Positions 52,299 to 61,838 of a stretch of DNA of 64,000 nucleotides are shown here, one piece after another (positions within the stretch are counted from its first letter, which is position 1; every line of letters begins with the position of its first letter). The position numbers and the translations under genes are program-made. The notes beneath the pieces are model-generated. The model searched no databases and was not told where the DNA came from. It saw only the letters and a program-made list of their open reading frames with translations. This stretch comes from CAYRFE01 sp964423645 [NCBI: uncultured bacterium]. Its GTDB lineage: Bacteria > Macinerneyibacteriota > Macinerneyibacteria > Macinerneyibacteriales. The stretch is taken from positions 19,252 through 83,251 of the forward strand of contig CAYRFE010000016.1 of NCBI GenBank assembly GCA_964423645.1, in the 5' to 3' direction.

Positions 52299-54926
52299 AT
52301 GAGTACCGCAAAAAAAAGCAGCCCGTCATTAATCTCCTTGAACACAAATTTAAAAAATATTCCGGACCAGTTAAAAGACGCATTACGACGCCATGTGTAC
52401 TCCGACCTTGCGCTTCGGACACGATATTCGGTATGGGCATACCCGTTAATGCTTTTTATTATTGGCGTCATGACATCGTTCCCGAAGACGAATCCGGCAT
52501 TATTCTTTTCTTCCTGTATCATGTTACTGTTCATTGCGACATTACGCGCGGTATGGTCGATGGCACAACCAAAACATACTCATCAAACACGTTGGTATCG
52601 AATATTCTTCTGTGTGACGATATTGCAAGCCGTTTTCTGGGGAACGTTCACGGCAACAACGCTTTTTTTATATTCGGTATCATTTATTTCTATGCTTGCG
52701 CTCCTTCTCACCGGCGGGCTTATCTCAGGAGCTGCAACGGCACTTGGGTCTTCTCGGCAACTCTCACTGACGTTTATCACTATCATGATTGCCCCCTCAT
52801 TTGCCGTATGCATGTACCAAAACACTGAAGAATCTCACATAATAGCGGCGATTCTCTTCATCTATTATTTGGTAGAAGGCTACATTGCAAAAACTATTTA
52901 TGATACCTATGTTGAAACTATTCTCGCATCGGAAAAACTGAAACTTCAAGCAGAAGAGCTTGATTCCGCACGATTGAAAGCAGAAGAGGCAAATACTGCC
53001 AAAAGCGAATTCCTGGCAAATATGAGTCATGAGATCAGAACACCGATGAACGGTGTAATGGGGATGACCGAACTTTTGCTTAATACAGATCTTAATCAAC
53101 AACAACGTGAATATCTGCAAATGACAATGGAATCCGCAGAATCCCTGCTTTCGATCATTAATGATATTCTTGATTTTTCAAAGATCGAAGCCGGACGACT
53201 TGATTTGGAAGCATTATCGTTTTCTTTGCGAAATATCGTTGGAGAAATAATGCGTCACTTATCATTTCGAAGTGCCGCGAAAGGAATCGAATTGGCATAC
53301 TACATTGCTCCGGATGTTCCTGATCTGCTTCTCGGAGATCCCGGAAGAATTCGACAACTTTTCATCAATCTTCTCGGAAATGCCATAAAATTTACCGAAG
53401 AGGGTGATGTGGTGTGTGAAATCTCGTGCAAATCACGCAATGAAAAATCAGTATCACTCTCCATTAACATCTCTGACACCGGCGTAGGTATCCCCCCCGA
53501 TAAAATCCGTTATGTTTTTGATAAATTCACTCAGGCAGATTCGAGTACGACACGAAAATTCGGCGGGACCGGTCTTGGTCTTGCAATAAGTTTGAAACTT
53601 GCAGAACTTATGCATGGTACGATAACCGTACAAAGCCCGTCATTGATCACCCGTTCAGAAAAATTCCCTGGCGCAACGTTTACTGCATCAATAACGCTGG
53701 ATGTCTCAGCAGAAATACCCACTGAAATATACGCCCATGAACCTGATTCTCTACACGGGTTATCCATGCTTGTCGTTGATGACAATGCGACAAACAGACT
53801 TTTCTTAACAGAATTGCTACATCGTTGGAATATTCATGCCGTGTCGGTCGAATCGGCACAAGAAGCCCTTGATGTGTTGCACACACACTCATTTTCGCTT
53901 ATTTTTTTAGATTCTCATATGCCGATTACGGATGGTCTCGCGCTTGCAGAGAACATATCTTCCGTTTACCCCACCATTCCCATGATATTACTGACATCAG
54001 CGGGTGTGAGCGGTGATGCGCAACGATGCCTTAAAGCAGGCATACAGGGGTATCTTATAAAACCTATCATTCCAAAAGATTTATTGGATATCACATTAAC
54101 TGTTTTAGGGCTTAAAAAACCGCTCCCAAATCGTACTCTCATTACACGCAATATTGCCCACGGACAAATACATACGCTTCATATCCTTGTTGCAGAAGAT
54201 AATGAAATCAATCGTCATTTCATAGAACATTTATTGCGCAACGCCGGCCACAATACCATGTCTGTTCGTAACGGATCAGAAGCGTTACTCGCGGTCAAGC
54301 GAGGTGATTTTGACCTGATACTTATGGATGTACAAATGCCGCTGATGGATGGATTTGAAGCCACAAAACATATTCGTAAAAATGAAAAAACAACCGGAGC
54401 CCACATTCCGATCATTGCATTGACCGCTCATACCATGAAAGGTGATAATGAGAAATGTATCGCTGCAGGAATGGATTATTTTTTATCAAAGCCAATTAAA
54501 CCCGAAGAGCTGTTCTTACTTCTCAGTAAATTTGAACACACCCGAAAGGAGTCTTCCATGACCGAAAAAACAAACACGTCTTTACCCGTCGATTGGAGCA
54601 TTTTGAAAAACTCTGTCGGCGATAACTCTTTTATCATTCGTGCGACCGTACAATCCTTCTTGGATAACATACCGAATCACCTCAAAGAGATGAAAAGAGC
54701 TGTCGACAGCGATGTTCGCGAGGATATCAAAAAAAATGCGCATAAATTAAAAGGATCGGTTGCATATTTTACGAAAACAGGTGCCTACACAACAGCCCTT
54801 TCGCTTGAGCAAAAATCGACTGACATGACATCAGATAAAATACAAGAAGAATTTGCTCGATTGGAAAAAGAAATCAACGAAATGATGCACTATTGCACCG
54901 TATTCTTACAGGAAAACAACCAATAA
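52299..54926 (+). CDS. Hybrid sensor histidine kinase with two receivers and an HPt domain
   Basis: 875 residues. Six or so membrane helices (about 35-200) form a MASE-like sensor. HisKA follows with His244 ([13 protein letters not shown]), then the HATPase ([27 protein letters not shown]). Receiver 1 has Asp538 (IFLDSHMP), receiver 2 has Asp677 (ILMDVQMP), and the HPt domain has His815 (AHKLKGS). All phosphotransfer residues are present, so a full phosphorelay within one protein is expected, perhaps passing to an outside partner. The start is uncertain: no ribosome site is seen before 52299 or the alternative GTG at 52269. Confidence 0.92.
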   Translation: MSTAKKSSPSLISLNTNLKNIPDQLKDALRRHVYSDLALRTRYSVWAYPLMLFIIGVMTSFPKTNPALFFSSCIMLLFIATLRAVWSMAQPKHTHQTRWYRIFFCVTILQAVFWGTFTATTLFLYSVSFISMLALLLTGGLISGAATALGSSRQLSLTFITIMIAPSFAVCMYQNTEESHIIAAILFIYYLVEGYIAKTIYDTYVETILASEKLKLQAEELDSARLKAEEANTAKSEFLANMSHEIRTPMNGVMGMTELLLNTDLNQQQREYLQMTMESAESLLSIINDILDFSKIEAGRLDLEALSFSLRNIVGEIMRHLSFRSAAKGIELAYYIAPDVPDLLLGDPGRIRQLFINLLGNAIKFTEEGDVVCEISCKSRNEKSVSLSINISDTGVGIPPDKIRYVFDKFTQADSSTTRKFGGTGLGLAISLKLAELMHGTITVQSPSLITRSEKFPGATFTASITLDVSAEIPTEIYAHEPDSLHGLSMLVVDDNATNRLFLTELLHRWNIHAVSVESAQEALDVLHTHSFSLIFLDSHMPITDGLALAENISSVYPTIPMILLTSAGVSGDAQRCLKAGIQGYLIKPIIPKDLLDITLTVLGLKKPLPNRTLITRNIAHGQIHTLHILVAEDNEINRHFIEHLLRNAGHNTMSVRNGSEALLAVKRGDFDLILMDVQMPLMDGFEATKHIRKNEKTTGAHIPIIALTAHTMKGDNEKCIAAGMDYFLSKPIKPEELFLLLSKFEHTRKESSMTEKTNTSLPVDWSILKNSVGDNSFIIRATVQSFLDNIPNHLKEMKRAVDSDVREDIKKNAHKLKGSVAYFTKTGAYTTALSLEQKSTDMTSDKIQEEFARLEKEINEMMHYCTVFLQENNQ

Positions 54927-55237
54927 GAGTTCACTGCATCAACATTGGGATGGCACAAAATCATGTATCTGATTTGAAATGTGGTGAGTATTTCATTATA
55001 GCGCTACGGAAAATATCCCGAAAAACATCGAGAAGAGAGTTTTGAAAAAGTATATGTAACGCAATGCCGAAGTTCTCGGCGGTAACAACCTGTCGCGCCA
55101 AACAATACTTGCGCACATAGTGCCGTGCTCTTTTCTTAGCGCCTGTTTTCGCAATAAAATATTTGAATTATCAGTATGGTTTTCAAAGATCACTCGGTTC
55201 GGATGCACACATTCTGCGCGTGTTCGAACAATAATAA

Positions 55238-55274
55238 TGAATAACCCCGTAGCATGAAGCTACGGGGTTATTCA
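55238..55274. terminator. Strong bidirectional hairpin
   Basis: A perfect 16-bp stem, TGAATAACCCCGTAGC / GCTACGGGGTTATTCA, with a 5-nt loop, 20 nt after the PmbA-like stop. It could serve both the leftward TldE operon and the rightward kinase gene. The 54927-55237 gap otherwise holds nothing I can support. Confidence 0.75.
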
Positions 55275-55294
55275 TGTGTTGAAACCCGTTGTGA

Positions 55295-56680
55295 TCAGTC
55301 TTTTTTTACGTTGCTTGTACCGGTAACGGCAATTCCTTGAACCTTCATGAACGCGGGCAAGGTAACGGCTTCAGCCATACGCAATCCATACGTATTTGAC
55401 GTATTCGAATGTTCAATTTTCTTACTGAACCATTCAATTTTACCAAAGAAATTGAATACGGTCTCATTTAAACGTAAATTATACAAATGGCTTTTGACTT
55501 TCCCGTTCTCGATCAACAATGTGCCGAAACGACTTGATCCGGTAAATTCGCCTTTTGCACGATTTGGAATATTAATGTAATGAATAAATGGTATATAGAG
55601 GGTCGGTTTTTTACATGATGCGATCATTTCCTCGAAGGTCTCAGGACCGTCACCCGGTAAGATCACAGGGTTAAATGCGTTCATGTCATTGTCCACTTTT
55701 TTACCGAAACGATCTGCATCCATCTTGCTTGAGTACAAAACGGTCTTCCACACGCCTTTATCAAATAAAACGGTTTTACCACGCTTCACGCCATTCAAGC
55801 CGAATGGTCGCCGAAATAAAGCGGTTTTACTTTCAGGATCATCGATTATAGTGAGTTTATCGCTAAAAACTTTATCACCAAATTTAAATTTATCCTTAGG
55901 CATCATACCCATTCCATATTCATACACTTCACCGGATACGGCGAGCCACCCGATAAGTCCTGCAATATCAGCCACTGCGTCACGACCGAAAATAATGTCA
56001 TATGAACCGGGGGCGATATCTTCACGAGGAGTCGTCTCTTTCAGTGTCAACAGTTGATCAATATGTGCATACAATTCTTCCGGTTTATACTGCGCATATG
56101 ATTCTCCAACTTGGCTGGAGCGTATCTCTTTCTTATCCTTTTCAAGTTGTAGTACTAATTCGATATTGAAATCGCTTCCTTTGTAATATAACGGTTCAGT
56201 GACAAGAGTATTGATCAAACCGTACTCATACATCCCACATGAAAAAGCACCCGACACGGCTGTCTTGCGATGCGCAAAACGTTTCACGGCTTCAGCAAAA
56301 AAATCCTTCATGACCGCGCTGTCAAGATTCTCAAGTCTTTCATCATAAAATGCGGTGCATGGTCTTTCCTGCGCGATAGTGCCCATGGGTGTGGCAAAAT
56401 CAATTTGAGGAACATGATTCAGCTTCGCTGCAACCACATCGACCGCTTTTTTGATCTCTTCAATGTTTTCTATCGCAGTCGCAACCGATCCGTTTGAGAA
56501 TTTTTTCCCGTCCTGAAGTGTAATGAAAAATTTAGCTCCCTGTTCTGACGTGTTCAGCGAAATTTGATTGTTTGCCGCACGTACGAGATGAGATGTTTCC
56601 CCGCGAAAAGAAACTTCTCCGGTATATCCCTTTGATTTCATGTACTCATTGATTGCACCAAGTGTAGCAATAATTTTCAT
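55295..56680 (-). CDS. pmbA: TldE/PmbA-like protein
   Basis: 461 residues. GSYDIIFGRDAVADIAGLIGW, SRFGTLLIENGKVKSHLYNLR and GLRMAEAVTLPAFMKVQGI match the metal-free partner of the TldD/TldE protease. TldD-TldE degrades unfolded peptides and matures microcins, ribosomally made peptides and CcdA. No HExxxH is seen, as expected for TldE. It lies 1 nt after tldD, so translation is coupled. Confidence 0.88.
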   Translation of the reverse strand: MKIIATLGAINEYMKSKGYTGEVSFRGETSHLVRAANNQISLNTSEQGAKFFITLQDGKKFSNGSVATAIENIEEIKKAVDVVAAKLNHVPQIDFATPMGTIAQERPCTAFYDERLENLDSAVMKDFFAEAVKRFAHRKTAVSGAFSCGMYEYGLINTLVTEPLYYKGSDFNIELVLQLEKDKKEIRSSQVGESYAQYKPEELYAHIDQLLTLKETTPREDIAPGSYDIIFGRDAVADIAGLIGWLAVSGEVYEYGMGMMPKDKFKFGDKVFSDKLTIIDDPESKTALFRRPFGLNGVKRGKTVLFDKGVWKTVLYSSKMDADRFGKKVDNDMNAFNPVILPGDGPETFEEMIASCKKPTLYIPFIHYINIPNRAKGEFTGSSRFGTLLIENGKVKSHLYNLRLNETVFNFFGKIEWFSKKIEHSNTSNTYGLRMAEAVTLPAFMKVQGIAVTGTSNVKKD

Positions 56681-56681
56681 A

Positions 56682-58148
56682 TTAACACCCTACCTGTACG
56701 TTTGAAAATGCGCAAAGAGGTATACCATGTCCAAGTCTCATAACCTGATTGGGTTGACCCTTTCCGCAGTTAAACACTACTTGAAGCTGCCATGTGTCCT
56801 TATTCCCGACATATTTCAATGAATTCCAGAATTCAACCGTATTACCACGATAGCTCGGATTTTTGACAATATGCGATATTTTACCATCTTTAATTTTCCA
56901 ACCGATCTCACATGCAAAATGGAAGTTTTCCCGATTAGACCCGATAGACCATGATACCGGCACATCAACCAATAATCCGTCCTCGCACTTTGCTATAATA
57001 TCATCTAACGAACCGTCCGTACCCGGATCAATATTAATATTGGTCATGCGTTCGATCGGCGTACGATTATAACTCGTTGCACGATTGGTTGCACCCGACT
57101 CGGTAAATATGGTGCGCCCCGCCTTTTTATTAGCCTCAGTAACCATTTGACGCCCGGTGATCGCGTTCTCAAGAATACCGTTGTTGATCAACACGGTATT
57201 TGCTGCTTTCACGCCGTCATCATCATATCCGAATGATCCCGGAGAGTTAGGAAGTGTTGCATCTGCACGCGCAGTAAGTTTGTCACTGCCGTAGCGGAGT
57301 TTGCCGAAGTCTGCCAGATCAACAAAACTTCCGCCTGCATAACTCAATTCATACCCGAGAATTCTATCAAGTTCCAATGCATGTCCGATAGTCTCATGTG
57401 TTTGTAATGCCATTTGATCAGGTAATATAATCAGCATGGTATTTTCTTTTTCACATCGAGGTGCTGCGCACACCTGAAGTAATTCTTCGGTAATACGTGA
57501 TGCATGACCGGTATAATCAGCCTCGCTTATCAGGTTTTCCCAACCAATGGTCCCATACGCATGATACGGCATGTTGTATGAACGACGTTGTTGTTCGCCG
57601 TCTTTATCCAGAGCAAGTGCGAACATTGATGCATCGATATCAAGTAATTTTTTCTGAATCTCTGCACCCTCGGTATCAAAATATAAAACTTCTTTACGGT
57701 AAAATGCTGTATTGATCCCCCAATACATGAGCTTGTCATTCTTGATACGCGCATCTACGGAAAGCAAATGCTTAATCTTTTCTCCCGTTTCAACTGAAAA
57801 CGGATCGATATTCACCGGAGAGGCATACTGATCTTTGAAAACCTTTTTGGGAGCAAGATCTATTTTCCAACTGGTAAGCATTGATGCCGTCTTGGCATTT
57901 TCAACGGCTTTTTGCGCAACTGCGTCCAAATCATTATTATTTTCACTCGATGCAAATCCCCATGCTCCGTTATAGAGCACACGAATACCGAAGCCTGATT
58001 TAGATTGATAATCCTGCCCCTGTAAAACACCCGACAATGTTGAATATGACTCTTGCTCATCCTTGACGTGCATACGTATATCACCGTATGATGCACCCAT
58101 GGATCTGATCTTTTCGATAACCTGTTTACAGCGTGCGTCTAATGTCAT
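56682..58148 (-). CDS. tldD: TldD metalloprotease subunit
   Basis: 488 residues. The zinc motif is HETIGH (in MALQTHETIGHALELDR), followed by SYNRTPIERMTNINIDPG and other TldD landmarks. It is the catalytic half of the TldD-TldE complex, an intracellular peptidase. The promoter is at 58177-58205. No precursor-peptide gene is obvious nearby, so a general peptidase role is likely. Confidence 0.92.
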   Translation of the reverse strand: MTLDARCKQVIEKIRSMGASYGDIRMHVKDEQESYSTLSGVLQGQDYQSKSGFGIRVLYNGAWGFASSENNNDLDAVAQKAVENAKTASMLTSWKIDLAPKKVFKDQYASPVNIDPFSVETGEKIKHLLSVDARIKNDKLMYWGINTAFYRKEVLYFDTEGAEIQKKLLDIDASMFALALDKDGEQQRRSYNMPYHAYGTIGWENLISEADYTGHASRITEELLQVCAAPRCEKENTMLIILPDQMALQTHETIGHALELDRILGYELSYAGGSFVDLADFGKLRYGSDKLTARADATLPNSPGSFGYDDDGVKAANTVLINNGILENAITGRQMVTEANKKAGRTIFTESGATNRATSYNRTPIERMTNINIDPGTDGSLDDIIAKCEDGLLVDVPVSWSIGSNRENFHFACEIGWKIKDGKISHIVKNPSYRGNTVEFWNSLKYVGNKDTWQLQVVFNCGKGQPNQVMRLGHGIPLCAFSNVQVGC

Positions 58149-58176
58149 ATATGTACCCCTTTCATTTCACGGATTT

Positions 58177-58205
58177 ATTAAAGTCAAAAAAAACGAATCT
58201 GTCAA
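58177..58205 (-). promoter_or_regulatory. Promoter of the tldD-pmbA operon
   Basis: Minus strand: TTGACA, 17 nt, TTTAAT. Confidence 0.6.
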
Positions 58206-58210
58206 CCATA

Positions 58211-59104
58211 TTATGCAGTCTGTGCAAATAAAAGTGCAACACCGATAAGAGAAACAACGGTACCGACCGTCGCTCGAATGGTGATTTTTTCATGAAGTAA
58301 AAAGTGTGACAAAGGAATTAATATAATGGGTGACAACGACATAAGCGTTGACGCAATACCGACCGAGGTCTTTGTGATGGCCACTAAAGATAAAATCACG
58401 CCAATGACCGGCCCCATGACCGTACCGTAAAAAAGCAACTTCATAGCATGTTTATCGTGCATATTATGCAACTCTTGCTTCACACGCTTCGTTAAAACAG
58501 TAAGAATACCCATCGCAATGGCACCGAACACCAAGCGAATCATATTACCGGAAATCGGTGAAAATCCGTCTGTCATCCCAAGTTTTGAAAATAACAACCC
58601 TATTGCCTGTCCCAGCGCACCGCTTAACGCACATACAACACCTAACGCCGTCTTTGTATGTCGTTCTTTCCCGTGCTTTTCGCCTACCACCCAGGCAATA
58701 CCCGATATTGTAATGACGATCGCAGTGATTTGAGTAAGGGTTAATTTCTCGCCTAAAAAAATCCATGCCAAAATTGCTCCGAAAATTGGTGCGGCAGTCA
58801 TAAGCAACATGGTCAATCGCGCACCGATAAGTACCAACGCTTCAAACAAAACCAAATCACCGATCACATACCCGATTACGCCCGATAATCCGAGCCATAC
58901 AAAACGAAGCACCCCCGCATCAAAAGGAAAAGGTGTTCCGTACATGAGCGTATGCATCACAACTACAATTCCTACCGCCATCCATAAACGGATGTGTGTC
59001 ACGGTATAAGAGCCTACGCGTTTCCCGACAATTGAAAACCAATACGAGTTTAAAGACCAACATACTGCGGTTCCAAGCGCAGCGATCTCACCGAGATACA
59101 TCAT
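58211..59104 (-). CDS. EamA/DMT family transporter (second)
   Basis: 297 residues with ten hydrophobic segments in two EamA halves (MMYLGEIAALGTAVCWSLNSYWF; AAPIFGAILAWIFLGEKLTLTQ; SPIILIPLSHFLLHEKITIRATVGTVVSLIGVALLF). It is an inner-membrane metabolite exporter. It differs well from the other copy at 27460 and is no recent duplicate. It stands alone, followed by the tldD operon. Confidence 0.9.
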   Translation of the reverse strand: MMYLGEIAALGTAVCWSLNSYWFSIVGKRVGSYTVTHIRLWMAVGIVVVMHTLMYGTPFPFDAGVLRFVWLGLSGVIGYVIGDLVLFEALVLIGARLTMLLMTAAPIFGAILAWIFLGEKLTLTQITAIVITISGIAWVVGEKHGKERHTKTALGVVCALSGALGQAIGLLFSKLGMTDGFSPISGNMIRLVFGAIAMGILTVLTKRVKQELHNMHDKHAMKLLFYGTVMGPVIGVILSLVAITKTSVGIASTLMSLSPIILIPLSHFLLHEKITIRATVGTVVSLIGVALLFAQTA

Positions 59105-59216
59105 GCTATCACCCTTTCGCGAGAATTATAGCAGAAGAGAGTCTGCACGCAAGACAATTTCGCTTTCCTAAACAAGCATTTCGCAAATCGAAAATTCTCC
59201 CCGGTATACAAACCGG

Positions 59217-59316
59217 AGACCTTTGCGAAATTCAAATTTTTTAAAATATCTTCATTTTCTAAAAAAGGGTTTGACGTGGGCACACATTCAAAAAACGGTA
59301 GTTTTGCAAAGGTCTT
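59217..59316. repeat. Inverted-repeat family A, full element
   Basis: GACCTTTGCGAAATTC at the left and GTAGTTTTGCAAAGGTC at the right, 100 nt apart. Inside is GTGGGCACAC as in other copies. It lies between the second EamA gene and a family B copy. Confidence 0.65.
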
Positions 59317-59380
59317 AACTGACTGATATGGACGTCTGAGTGACCTTTTAAACAAACTCTTGCACATTTGGGAGGGGTTT

Positions 59381-59505
59381 TAATTTTCGGTTACAGACAC
59401 GGCATACCGTGTCTCTACACCGTCCCCACACCCCTTATAATAACAAAACTAGAATAGTACCGCCGAAGCAAGCTTCGGGGAATTTAACCCATTTAGATTA
59501 AAAGA
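59381..59505 (+). repeat. Interspersed repeat family B, copy 2
   Basis: TAATTTTCGGTTACAGACAC, GGCATACCGTGTCTCTAC, CCCCACACCCCTTATAA, AACAAAACTAGA and CTTCGGGGAATTTAACCC, in the same order as the minus-strand copy at 26949-27068. It lies directly beside a family A element. No gene is in the 59105-59595 gap. Confidence 0.7.
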
Positions 59506-59548
59506 AAACCTTTGTTCTCTTCCGAAACTCCATTATATTATTAGCTAC

Positions 59549-59576
59549 TTGACTCTCAAGCATATGAACTCATACT
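59549..59576 (+). promoter_or_regulatory. Promoter of the CBS gene
   Basis: TTGACT and CATACT are separated by 16 nt, 20 nt before the start. Confidence 0.45.
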
Positions 59577-59595
59577 CCCTAAACGGAGGTGGGGT

Positions 59596-60051
59596 ATGAG
59601 CGCGACAATGAGTTTTGTGTTGAAATTAAAAGGACCAAAAGTGTTTTCTGTCGAAGAATCGGCATCGGTGAAAAGTGCTCTGGCGGAACTTGATACTCAC
59701 GGTGTAGGCGCTCTTTTAGTATATACCAAAGAAAAATCAGTGGCAGGTATTATTACCGAACGGGATATTATTCGTGCGCTTGCTCGCACGGCGGAAGACA
59801 TTCGCTTTCATTCGGTCGCACATCATATGACTCATCGAGAAAAATTAATTATCGCTACTCCGGACGATACGATAGAATACGCCATGAGCATCATGACCAA
59901 CAATCATATCCGACATTTACCGGTGATGGATAAATCAGGTACGGTATACGGCATGGTATCTATCGGAGATATTGTCAAAGCCTCCTTATCGGAAACTTCT
60001 TTTGAGAACAGAATGCTCAAGGAATATATTGAAGCAAAATATCCGCAATGA
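59596..60051 (+). CDS. Two-CBS-domain protein
   Basis: 151 residues forming one Bateman module: VEESASVKSALAELDTHGVGALLVYTKEKSVAGIITERDIIRALA and TIEYAMSIMTNNHIRHLPVMDKSGTVYGMVSIGDIVKA. It probably senses adenosine nucleotides or a related ligand and regulates a partner. No effector domain is attached. GGAGG precedes the ATG. The stop TGA is directly joined to the stop of the convergent next gene (TGATCA). Confidence 0.92.
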   Translation: MSATMSFVLKLKGPKVFSVEESASVKSALAELDTHGVGALLVYTKEKSVAGIITERDIIRALARTAEDIRFHSVAHHMTHREKLIIATPDDTIEYAMSIMTNNHIRHLPVMDKSGTVYGMVSIGDIVKASLSETSFENRMLKEYIEAKYPQ

Positions 60052-60630
60052 TCAACTCATTACGACAATTTTTTTCGCATTAAGGGTCTTTAACAGTCGA
60101 GGACCGTACGTCATGGCCCATTCATACCCCCGAGAATCGATTTTCTTGCCATGAACAGCTTGGTCAAGGAGTGTGATCAACGATTTAAGTGTTTTCACTT
60201 CATCCTCGGAAAGAATAGCATGCCCGTGCAAGAGGTCGAGCGTAAACTCAATGGATGCTTTTTTAACAAATATTTTATTTTTTTCAGCGATTCCCATCAG
60301 ACTTTTTTCAATTTCAATGCGTAGACCCGCAAGAGCAAGATTCGGGTCATTATCACCGATGATCTGAAATGAATACATTCTCTCGTCTTTTTTCGTTAAT
60401 GACGAAGACAGTAATCCCGCATTCTCGGCTTTTTTAGCAGTTTGCTGTAAATTAAAGTGAAACTTCCATCCGCCGGGAAACTCTACCGTGTCAAAAAGTG
60501 ATGAAAGCCACGGAAGTATTCCCACAAGCAACAATCCGATACTGACCGCGTCGATTGTGATTTGCGGAAAGAACATATGAAGAGCGATCGCACACAAAGC
60601 AACCGCTGTAATTATAATTTTGATGATCAT
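60052..60630 (-). CDS. Unknown membrane-anchored protein
   Basis: 192 residues. The N-terminus has two hydrophobic helices (IIKIIITAVALCAIALHMFF, ITIDAVSIGLLLVGILPWLSSLF). The soluble part contains VEFPGGWKFHFNLQQTAKK and a C-terminal helical region (YGPRLLKTLNAKK). No family is recognised; it has the feel of a prophage/defence-adjacent or cell-envelope hypothetical. GAGGTG lies before the ATG at 60630. Confidence 0.75.
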   Translation of the reverse strand: MIIKIIITAVALCAIALHMFFPQITIDAVSIGLLLVGILPWLSSLFDTVEFPGGWKFHFNLQQTAKKAENAGLLSSSLTKKDERMYSFQIIGDNDPNLALAGLRIEIEKSLMGIAEKNKIFVKKASIEFTLDLLHGHAILSEDEVKTLKSLITLLDQAVHGKKIDSRGYEWAMTYGPRLLKTLNAKKIVVMS

Positions 60631-60661
60631 GCGACACCTCAACTGTTATCAACAGTTACGA

Positions 60662-61681
60662 TTACTTTGTCTTCATCATTAATTCAGTATTGTTCACTCC
60701 TAATAAAAAATACGGGTTCATTGAATCTTTACGCTTCATGATAATCCAATATGGCGAATTAAGTATGAATTTACGCATCTTTTCCTGCATCGGCATACCC
60801 TTGATCATCACGATAACAGCCTCATTTTCGACACGAGCACCTTTTTCATCCATATCAAATTTAATATTTTCAAACATTTGAGAAATAGAGTACGATTCAA
60901 AACCCTTGGTAGCAACTATTTGTCCGATAAATTCCTGGTAAATTCTCCGCATTGAGAGATGAAGTTTCGGTGCTTCGAAAATATCGGTCTTTCTGAGAAC
61001 GGGTGCATCCGTAATCGAATATGTAGTAAGTTCTCCAAGTACTTCGTCCGGGCTTACCATCGGGTATCCTTTTGCAATGATGAGTTGATCATTTTTATCT
61101 TTCAACTGAAGGCTTACAATAAATTTATCATCACTATGATAAAAAAGAACCGTCACATTATCTCGTTGCCCGTCATTTTTTGCATAGAACCCTTCAACTT
61201 TTTCACCATTAAACGATACGGTCTTTTTCTCAAAAACAGTTAGATATTGCACTTCTTTTAAAAAATATGCATATGCAATGATATCGGTCGGTGCGAGCGT
61301 GAGCTCCAGATCAGGAATACTCTTTTTAGGGAATTTTTTTCTTGTTCCCTTATTGATACGATCAACGGTCTTTTGGCCGTATCCGCTTTGAATATAATAA
61401 CTCTTTTCATCCAAATCTTTTTTAGTGAATACCGGTGTGTTAAATGATCGCTCCATCGTGAGCACAACCGTATTATCTGTATGAAATTTTAACGGCGCTT
61501 TCAATATGGATGAACACAAATCTGTCCATGCAAGATTCATGGCGCCGCCCCATACATAGTTACCTTTATAAACGCTTCCCATATAGCGCGACGTTGTAGT
61601 ATTCGACACCACATCTTTCGCTTCCGTGTGATACACACATGTTGCCATAAATACCACACAACACCATGCAACAAATCTCAT
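60662..61681 (-). CDS. Secreted protein with divergent serpin-like fold
   Basis: 339 residues with a signal peptide (MRFVAWCCVVFMATCVYHTEA). Several parts recall serpins: AYFLKEVQYLTVFEKK before TVSFNGEKVEGFYA (strand 3A region), IKFDMDEKGARVENEAVIVM (the hinge-like EEGTEA position) and the end ILNSPYWIIMKRKDSMNPYFLLGVNN (compare RPFLF...PLFMGRVNNP). The hinge lacks the small-residue run of inhibitory serpins, so protease inhibition is doubtful. Homology is my inference from order and pattern. AGGAGG precedes the ATG. Confidence 0.65.
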   Translation of the reverse strand: MRFVAWCCVVFMATCVYHTEAKDVVSNTTTSRYMGSVYKGNYVWGGAMNLAWTDLCSSILKAPLKFHTDNTVVLTMERSFNTPVFTKKDLDEKSYYIQSGYGQKTVDRINKGTRKKFPKKSIPDLELTLAPTDIIAYAYFLKEVQYLTVFEKKTVSFNGEKVEGFYAKNDGQRDNVTVLFYHSDDKFIVSLQLKDKNDQLIIAKGYPMVSPDEVLGELTTYSITDAPVLRKTDIFEAPKLHLSMRRIYQEFIGQIVATKGFESYSISQMFENIKFDMDEKGARVENEAVIVMIKGMPMQEKMRKFILNSPYWIIMKRKDSMNPYFLLGVNNTELMMKTK

Positions 61682-61786
61682 ACTTCCTCCTTATTATCAT
61701 TCGTATCGTACGACACACCAAAGTATAGCACCTTTCGTCGACAATTAAAGTAAAAAATATTGGTCGCACTGCATCACGTTTTTATC

Positions 61787-61815
61787 TTGACCTTCGGATT
61801 CTCCTCTTCTACTAT
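61787..61815 (+). promoter_or_regulatory. Promoter of the M18 gene
   Basis: TTGACC and TACTAT are separated by 17 nt; GAAAGGGG lies before the ATG at 61839. Confidence 0.6.
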
Positions 61816-61838
61816 AGACAAAACGAAAGGGGTCATAT

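Noticed and set aside
54996-55208. 70-codon minus-strand frame
   Set aside because: No ribosome site, no recognisable motif, and it lies in the gap between two terminated genes.
59101-59367. 88-codon minus-strand frame upstream of the second EamA gene
   Set aside because: It covers the family A element; its coding look comes from the repeat.
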